The notes beneath the pieces were generated by a model. That model searched no databases and was not told where the DNA came from. It saw nothing but the letters and a program-made list of their open reading frames with translations. Positions 57,815-64,000 of a stretch of DNA of 64,000 bases are shown here, in pieces; positions within the stretch are counted from its first letter, which is position 1; each line of letters begins with the position of its first letter. The position numbers were made by a program, and so were the translations under genes. Origin of the DNA: Dactylellina haptotyla (taxonomy: Eukaryota > Ascomycota > Orbiliomycetes > Orbiliales > Orbiliaceae); the NCBI GenBank assembly GCA_031310005.1, contig CM062386.1, positions 2,108,001 to 2,172,000 on the forward strand. Reading direction: 5' to 3'.

Positions 57815-58281
57815 TTTCTTGCGGCGGCGAATACGCAGGAGGTGGAGGATGCGGTTCTGCAGACGGGAGAAGAAGCGTCGGGGGGAGTATGCGGTGGAGG
57901 TTGTGGAAGTTGGGGTGGTGGGTCGGGTCCGCGGGGTACGGCGTCGAGACTATCGAGGCATACGGCGGGCTCTGTGAGAGATGCGGGGCAGTGCGTTTCC
58001 TGGGCCGGAGGAAAGGAGGGTTCGGCAAAGGTTCCCGCAAGGAGCTGCGGGGTCTCTGCAATATCCCGACGGGGCGAATCTTCTTCACGATCGAAGCTGG
58101 CGGTGGAGGAGGTGGAGATGGCGGTGGTGACGATGAGGTTGGAGCTGGAGGTCGATGATGTCGTCGTTGGGTGTCGGGGCTTGGCCGCGGTGGCTGCTCC
58201 CGAAACGACGTACAACCTCCAACACGTCCGACCGCCTCCCCCAGACGACAACCTTCGCCAGACGATAGCCGTATCGATTGT
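57815..58281. other. Divergent promoter region
   Basis: GC-rich with G/C strand asymmetry; several long but domain-free frames on both strands reflect base composition. It must hold the promoters for vma5 (minus) and the prolyl-tRNA synthetase (plus). Confidence 0.5.
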
Positions 58282-60537
58282 ATGTCCGCAATGGCTCTCG
58301 GGGGCCTCGTGCGCAGGAGGCCAATTGCTGCATGCGCCCGGTGCTCGTTTGGCAGCAGCACCATTATTACCAGGCGGTTGACAGTAAGTTGAGGCTCGAA
58401 ATCTTTTTTTTATATACGACTTTGCAAGCTTTGGTGCAGGTTCTGACAGGGTCTTCCAGACAGACGGCCGGACTAGAATCTCAAACCTCTGGCTCCCCAT
58501 CCCAAAAGCGAAACCGAGTCCAAAGGACGATGCCGAAGACGTCCATTCCTTGCTGCTCAAGGCGGGTTATGTTCGAAATGCGTATCCAGGCGTGTTCCAC
58601 ATGCTGCCATTCGGCCTGAGAGTGCAGGAGAAAATCGAGAAAATAATCGATAAGAATATGAAGGAAATTGGTGCGGACCACTTCATGTTATTCAATTTTA
58701 ATTCTGGGTACATTTATATTGACGTCCTTTATTTTTGCTAGGCGCCTCGAAGGCGGCACTACCTTCGATATCTTCTCATTCACTGTGGCAGAGAACTGGC
58801 CGAGCAGACAAAATGGGCAAAGAGGTGATTGCTCTCGTGTTTTTCTTTATCGATAATATTCCTTTCAATTGGAACTAAAAGACTCACATTCTAGCCGGTA
58901 ATGTGTCTGTAGCTCTTCCAATTGAAAGACCGACAGGGCTCCCAGTATCTACTCGGGCCCACCCACGAGGAGGAAATCACCACCCTCGTCTCATCCACTG
59001 TAACGTCGTACAAACAGTTACCTTTGAGGGTGTACCAAATAAGTATGTTCCTATTTACCCATCCCAATGTATAGTATAATTATTAACAACCAAATTTACA
59101 GCACGGAAATATCGTGATGAACGTCGCCCCCGTGCCGGTCTCCTGCGCGGCCGCGAGTTCGTCATGAAAGATCTCTACACTTTTGACTCGTCAGCGGACG
59201 CCGCGTTAAGCACATATTCCGACGTTGTAGGCGCTTATAAATCAATATTCGACGAACTTAGCCTCCCATATCTTGTCGCCGAAGCCGACAGCGGTAACAT
59301 GGGAGGTAACCTTTCCCACGAATACCATTATAATTGCAATACGGGCGAAGACACCGTCATCAAATGTTCGGGTACGGAAGGCGAAGGGTGTGGTTATACT
59401 GCCAACGTTGAGTGTCTGGAGCACCTACCCGTCAAGCGTGGGAAATGGAGGACCAGGGAGGTCAAAGTCTGGTACGGAGTTAGCAAGGACCGGAAAGTGC
59501 TCGTTAAGGCATATTACCCCGGATACGTTCAGTTAGCCGCACCATCTGCGAGTGGCGAAAACGAATGGTTTAAGCGCGAAATCAATCCACGGGTCATCCA
59601 GAGCGTCGTCGGAGATGAAGGCGGGGGCATCGAAACCGGAATGGAGGAGGCGAGTGCGCTGAACGCCTGGGAGGAGAATTTCACACCCTGGGTCGACACG
59701 CTGGACAATACAACCGGCCAGGCCAAGGAAAACGAATCATACAGTCGAATAATCAAGGTTTATGACGGGCACATCCTAGATGGCGACGGGGAATCGAAAT
59801 TTTCGACCTTTTCGGAACACGAGGAGGATTTCGGAGCAGAATCGCCGAGCATAATCAAGCAGTTCTTCTCGGACAAAAAAATCCCGACAATCGTGAAGAC
59901 GAGCGTTGAAGGGAAACCCACAGGAAGCGCAGATAGACACCCGATATTCTTGTGCAAGCCCGTAACCGGGGACTCTTGTCCGAAGTGCGTAGAAGGTGGG
60001 CTGACCGCCACGAAGACGACAGAATTGGGGCATACATTTTATCTGGGAACGAGATACTCGGAACCACTAAAAGCCACAGTGGGCACCGTCGATGAAAAGG
60101 GAGTCCAGAGTCAAGTTAACATGCAGATGGGGTGCTACGGCATCGGAGTTACGAGACTGATTGCCGCCATCGCCGAGCTGCTAAAAGACGAGAAGGGACT
60201 GTGCTGGCCAAACGCCATCGCGCCCTATAGCATTGTGATAGTTTATACGAGAAAGAAAGGAGAATGGGGAATGGAGAGTGAGGCAGCAGGGGTATACGAT
60301 GCAATTGCAGCCGCAGATAGCAACCGCTTGGTCGATGATATCGTCTTAGATGACAGGGAGGAATCAGTAGCAATGAAAATGAAGGAGGCAGATCTTGTTG
60401 GATACAGTGTCGTCGTAGTTCTCGGCAGTAACTACAAAAACGATAAAATTATCGAAGTGCAAGAGAGAAGGACGGGCAGGAAACACAAAGTCAAAGCTGA
60501 GGATCTCTATGAGACTCTTCAGCATATTCTGTCCTGA
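58282..60537 (+). CDS. aim10: Mitochondrial prolyl-tRNA synthetase
   Basis: Model: exons 58282-58383, 58460-58670, 58742-58824, 58913-59042 and 59102-60537, 653 residues. The first exon gives a mitochondrial-type presequence ([16 protein letters not shown]). Class II features follow: [20 protein letters not shown], and motif 2 as [20 protein letters not shown] ahead of VMKDLYTF. An insertion with [11 protein letters not shown] follows, and motif 3 is near [19 protein letters not shown]. The C-terminal anticodon-binding fold starts [17 protein letters not shown]. The enzyme charges mitochondrial tRNA-Pro. The acceptor after the first intron is uncertain: CCAG at 58459 keeps frame with the perfect donor at 58384, while an earlier site would keep residues VFQ but needs another phase. 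Confidence 0.9.
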
Positions 60538-60838
60538 TATCGGATAGCAATTAGATAACAATTGGTTTGCTAGGATACCTCGCGGGGAGCTAAGATCTCC
60601 ACTAAGTCTGTCCCTTAGGCCTAACCAATCGCCTGCATATTAATACAATTCCTGAGCACTTTTAAAATTTTTTGATATTAAAAACATCCTCTTATAAGAC
60701 TTTTGAGGAGAGTTCGCAAAGACCAAGAACGCCAGCAAACCATCACCATATTTACAATGGCCCTCCGATATCCGCCGTCTAATTTACATATATACATTAA
60801 ATATCAACACTAAATTTGAGGCTCTCACAAACCGGAAT
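60538..60838. other. Convergent 3' intergenic region
   Basis: AT-rich 3' sequence between the prolyl-tRNA synthetase and carrier genes; nothing else is seen. Confidence 0.5.
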
Positions 60839-61816
60839 CTACAATTGCGCATCACCCCCCTTCCTTTTTGCCGCGAGAGCCCATCGTCTCATCCCTTCCT
60901 CATAGGCGGTCCACATGACGGCACTGCTCAGCGCCTTCCTGCCCATCCTAAGTCCCAAACCATCAAACAATGCCCTGAACCCCTCCTCGCCTATTACTTT
61001 TCTCCCCGCAGTCCATAAGTTCGTATAAGTCTCAGGAAACAATTGAATCCTCGTCTTCAGCGCATCGAACGGATTCGTCACCGCGGTAGCCAACACACCG
61101 GCAGTGAGCCCGGACGACAAGTTTACCAAAGTAGCAGACTGCTCGTGGTCCACGACCCCGACTCTGGCCGTCGTATTATACAGCCGCTGGAAGACGCCCT
61201 TGGAAGCCTCGTAGAAACTAACGTACACGCCAGCGTACGGCCCATCTCGGATGGCAGTCGCACCGGACCCGGAGAAAAACCCGCGGAGACCTTCCTTGGC
61301 GAATATATCCCGTGAGGCGTGGGATATGGAAGTGTACGCATAGAACGAGGATTCGTAGCGGACTTTGATAACGGTAATCGGCATCATCATGAAGCCGGCG
61401 AACACGCGGGCTGCGGACCCCGTGAGCAGGTTTGTAAGGGTTCCTGGTTTCTTATCTGGTGAAGATGCCTGCACTGATTTACGAAGGATGTTGAGAGAGG
61501 CGAAGTAAAGGCCGCTGCCCACACCGGTACGGATCGCAGATGGCACAGAGCCGCGCCATAGTGTGGAAACCGGGGAGGGCGAGGCGAGGATTGTGCGAAT
61601 GGTGCCGAGGAGGGTCGAATGCTGGGACTGCTGCACGCGGGTTTTGAGCAGGTCGGCGGGCTGCAGGACAATCGCAGATACGATGCCGCCGGCGAGACCT
61701 GACGAAAAGTGCTTGAGGTTGTTTTTGAGGGTCAGGCTGCTGGTGGCCGCCACTGCGGTGGGGCCATTGGAGGGGCCTTCTCGCAGCGAAGACGAAGACG
61801 ACATGCCGGTTTGCAC
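60839..61816 (-). CDS. hem25: Mitochondrial glycine carrier, SLC25A38/Hem25 type
   Basis: An intronless minus-strand frame of 325 residues. The three mitochondrial-carrier repeats carry their signatures: LQPADLLKTRVQQ, MMPITVIKVRYES and TNPFDALKTRIQ. Text such as SGLAGGIVSAIVLQPADLLK, LWRGSVPSAIRTGVGSGLYF and GFFSGSGATAIRDGPYAGVY fits the SLC25A38/Hem25 branch, which imports glycine into mitochondria for the first step of haem synthesis. An alternative start four codons later (MSSSSS) is equally plausible. The 30-residue Ser/Thr-rich N-terminal extension is not part of the carrier fold. Confidence 0.9.
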   Translation of the reverse strand: MQTGMSSSSSLREGPSNGPTAVAATSSLTLKNNLKHFSSGLAGGIVSAIVLQPADLLKTRVQQSQHSTLLGTIRTILASPSPVSTLWRGSVPSAIRTGVGSGLYFASLNILRKSVQASSPDKKPGTLTNLLTGSAARVFAGFMMMPITVIKVRYESSFYAYTSISHASRDIFAKEGLRGFFSGSGATAIRDGPYAGVYVSFYEASKGVFQRLYNTTARVGVVDHEQSATLVNLSSGLTAGVLATAVTNPFDALKTRIQLFPETYTNLWTAGRKVIGEEGFRALFDGLGLRMGRKALSSAVMWTAYEEGMRRWALAAKRKGGDAQL

Positions 61817-62195
61817 GTTTTTTGAAGTCGAATCAGGTTGGATACTTGAAGCTCGAGGGCGGTGACATCTTGGTATCTTGGTCGAATGGCGACGCCTTCA
61901 CAGAGTCGACTGCAAAATGTCAGCCATCGAGTCACCGAGTCCGAGTTTTCCCGCAGGATGCTAACGTTAGAAGTCTGGTTTTATGTCATCGTCGCGGACT
62001 GCAGCCGCCGAAACGAGGCAGATTTTCCTGCTGTGGTATTTCGAGCAGCAACGCAACTGTTCTATCGGCTTATATCGGAGCCTTGTTGAATACGCCGGGA
62101 AGGGGGTGAGGAAATGGGAGTAGCAGAGACAAGGGAAATGCCATTACGATATTATATAAATGACAATTATAGGTTCATTTAATCTAAATGTAGAG
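61817..62195. other. Intergenic
   Basis: The promoter of the carrier gene and 3' region of the F-box gene, both on the minus strand. Nothing else is seen. Confidence 0.45.
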
Positions 62196-62960
62196 CTACA
62201 ATATCGTTTTCTTCCCATCATGATATTTCACCTTTATCCCCGCTCCGAAATGCAACCTGGACTGCCCGAGCTCCAAGTTCACCAGTTCAATCGGTATCCT
62301 GCCCTTGTACCCTAGAAAGAATCCCGCTTCTGCTACGAAATTACCGACCAGTGTGATGAACTCGCTAACTGTCATTTTCTTAACCTCCGGATTTTGCTTG
62401 AATTCCCATCTGTTGAATCGCAGGTTCTCCATCTTGTCGGCATCGGTATCCACCCACAAAGCTATGAGCGCCATCTCTTCCAGTTTCTCGTAATTGCCCC
62501 TATCCGAGCTGCCGGTCCCCTCAGTAGCATTGTCGGCATTTGGAAGAAATAGCGGATCGTCTAAGATGGGATGTTTCCACAACTCCAGCCCCCAGATTGC
62601 CTGTTCTCCCTCTGCAAATTTAACCTCACTAATAATTTCGTTTGATGTAGCTTCCTTCACGGATACCACTTTGCCTTCTTTATAAATGATTTTGAGAAAT
62701 TGCCCTAAACGGTCGGGTTGCCCGGCAGTTGAGAATAGATGGTGAACACGCGGGTCGGTATTGGTATTATATCGCTTGCCTTGAAACTTGTAGTCACGGA
62801 GGATCTCTCTCCAGGTCGTACACACTCCCATGCAAATTAAATGGGATCTCCATGGCAGGTACGAAATTATTTCTGCGTGCAGTTCGACTGGCAAAGCGTT
62901 TATTGGGCTTGCTGATTGCGAACCTTCAGGATCCGAATATAAGGGCTTCTCCGAGGGCAT
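62196..62960 (-). CDS. F-box protein
   Basis: An intronless minus-strand frame of 254 residues. A clear F-box lies at about residues 18-55: INALPVELHAEIISYLPWRS then LICMGVCTTWREILRDYKFQ. The remainder is an alpha/beta region (GEQAIWGLELWKHPILDDPL; MTVSEFITLVGNFVAEAGFF) without recognised repeats. F-box proteins normally bind Skp1 and bring substrates to SCF ubiquitin ligases. Unlike the 2EXR and F-box-like genes at the left of the window, this one has the conserved L-C-x-VCxxW core, so it is the most likely true SCF subunit here. Its substrate is unknown. Confidence 0.78.
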   Translation of the reverse strand: MPSEKPLYSDPEGSQSASPINALPVELHAEIISYLPWRSHLICMGVCTTWREILRDYKFQGKRYNTNTDPRVHHLFSTAGQPDRLGQFLKIIYKEGKVVSVKEATSNEIISEVKFAEGEQAIWGLELWKHPILDDPLFLPNADNATEGTGSSDRGNYEKLEEMALIALWVDTDADKMENLRFNRWEFKQNPEVKKMTVSEFITLVGNFVAEAGFFLGYKGRIPIELVNLELGQSRLHFGAGIKVKYHDGKKTIL

Positions 62961-63366
62961 GACTCCGTACGCTCAAATTTTTGTTTACGCTCAACGCTTG
63001 CCCCTCAAATATTATAACGAGAAAACCGAACTCCGCCTTATCTTCTAAAATAAACGTATATGTCGACCAGGATGTTGTTTGAGTAATTAAATTCAATCAG
63101 GTGTTTTCCGCCTGATCCAATTTTTTATAGGAAACCAAGTACCAAGACCCCAAGTGTTCGCCAGTCCAATAAAGTCTCGAAAATCCCGTCCAATAGGATC
63201 GGGCAACAAAGTGCAATTTGTAGACGAAGCCCAAAGTGGAGCTAGCCTGACAACACAAATTGGAATTTATTCAAATTATTGATGGACATTACAACGTATT
63301 TCGCCTTGCCCAGAATATCTACAAACATTAGATTCAAATGACCGAAACTTGTTGTCTGAAAAAAGT
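62961..63366. other. Intergenic
   Basis: The promoter of the F-box gene and 3' region of the small membrane-protein gene. No feature stands out. Confidence 0.45.
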
Positions 63367-63780
63367 TTAAGGCGAGATCCCAGTGTCGTGGGGAAGATAT
63401 GCGCTTTTACCCTTGTCCAGCCCCACTCTATCAAATAATTTTACTGTGCAGGATTGCTTCCCGTAGTGGTACAGATTCCATGCCAACGCGGGAATCGACA
63501 GCACAACCATAGTCTTCCAGACCCCCAAAGCCCACTCAGAGGTTGCCGTTCTGCCAAATGTTGAAACGGTCTCTAACAGAAACAAACTTCCTCCAAAGTA
63601 TGCGAAGAAATCGGTTACTTTAAGTTTATTCTTTAGTAAGTAGTAATTTAGCGCTGCAGTCAGGCCGGCCTGCAGGAAGTAGTAAATAATTATTAGAAAG
63701 TGGTCGAGGAGGGCATCTGCTCTCTTGCCGCCAATCTTTGCTGACGTCCACGGGGCTGGGTCGAATAATCCTGATGGCAC
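63367..63780 (-). CDS. Small multi-span membrane protein, unknown function
   Basis: An intronless minus-strand frame of 137 residues starting MPSGLFDPAPWTSAKIGGKR. Three hydrophobic segments are visible at about 27-48 (FLIIIYYFLQAGLTAALNYY), 56-76 (FFAYFGGSLFLLETVSTF) and 87-107 (VWKTMVVLSIPALAWNLYHY), giving a basic C-terminal tail on one side of the membrane. I recognise no family. An upstream exon outside or at the edge of the window cannot be ruled out, but the start is acceptable as it stands. Confidence 0.6.
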   Translation of the reverse strand: MPSGLFDPAPWTSAKIGGKRADALLDHFLIIIYYFLQAGLTAALNYYLLKNKLKVTDFFAYFGGSLFLLETVSTFGRTATSEWALGVWKTMVVLSIPALAWNLYHYGKQSCTVKLFDRVGLDKGKSAYLPHDTGISP

Positions 63781-64000
63781 GTTAGATAATACTTAAGATT
63801 AATGCTTTGCCAAGATGATATATATACCCAAAAGATTTGGTGCACTATATGAGTGTAGAGGCTTCATACTGGTGGGTTTAGCTGGCGCTGCGTACGGTCC
63901 GAACATCCTGTAATCTTTTGAGTCTTGAGGATCAATTACACGGGATATTGGTTCTTGGGTGATGCAAGCTAGTTTGAGAGTTTTCTATCCAATTTTATAT
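63781..64000. other. Window-edge intergenic sequence
   Basis: AT-rich, presumably the promoter of the small membrane-protein gene. No coding frame is seen to run off the right edge. Confidence 0.35.

Noticed and set aside
57744-58560. Long frames on both strands between vma5 and the prolyl-tRNA synthetase gene
   Set aside because: GC-rich composition keeps frames open; products are low-complexity Pro/Ser/Gly runs and overlap exons of real genes.

Overview
This window is nuclear DNA from a filamentous ascomycete (Pezizomycotina). That rests on short introns (about 50-110 nt) with GTANGT-type donors, CTAAC/CTAAT branch sites and TAG/CAG acceptors, on compact genes, pyrimidine-rich leaders, and on fungal families: 2EXR and F-box-like proteins, a secreted LysM protein, a fungal NLR and Cys-rich wall proteins. 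A Leotiomycete-like species is possible, but that is inference. I see no transposon, virus-like element, rRNA, convincing tRNA or CRISPR array. Exon models were built by eye from reading frame, splice signals and family sequence, so small boundary shifts are possible.

Left third (1-24 kb) is accessory in character. Two divergent 2EXR genes (one running off the left edge) are followed by an eleven-exon gene for a secreted LysM / threonine-stalk / tyrosinase fusion, a small SET-domain protein, and two tandem F-box-like paralogues. Three ordinary genes follow: a complex I subunit, a mARC-like MOSC protein and a small conserved protein of unknown function. Next comes a nine-exon NLR of about 1,700 residues: N-terminal helical domain, NACHT, ankyrin repeats and a C-terminal SPRY-like domain.

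The middle (23-47 kb) is gene-poor. It holds two Cys-module surface proteins (23.1 and 31.4 kb), a small charged protein, dipeptidyl peptidase III, an AT-hook protein and a Myb-like Ser-rich protein. Long gene-free stretches separate them, the largest 6.9 kb (37.6-44.5 kb).

The right third (47.8-64 kb) is mostly housekeeping: SUMO, a conserved protein of unknown function, a CMC4-type twin-Cys protein, Nup84/Nup107, V-ATPase subunit C, mitochondrial prolyl-tRNA synthetase, an SLC25A38/Hem25 carrier, an F-box protein and a small membrane protein.

The strongest candidates for something little described are the LysM-tyrosinase fusion and the NACHT-ankyrin-SPRY receptor. Both look intact. The first suggests phenol oxidation anchored on chitin or another GlcNAc polymer. 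The second suggests an immune or self-recognition receptor with a protein-binding tail.
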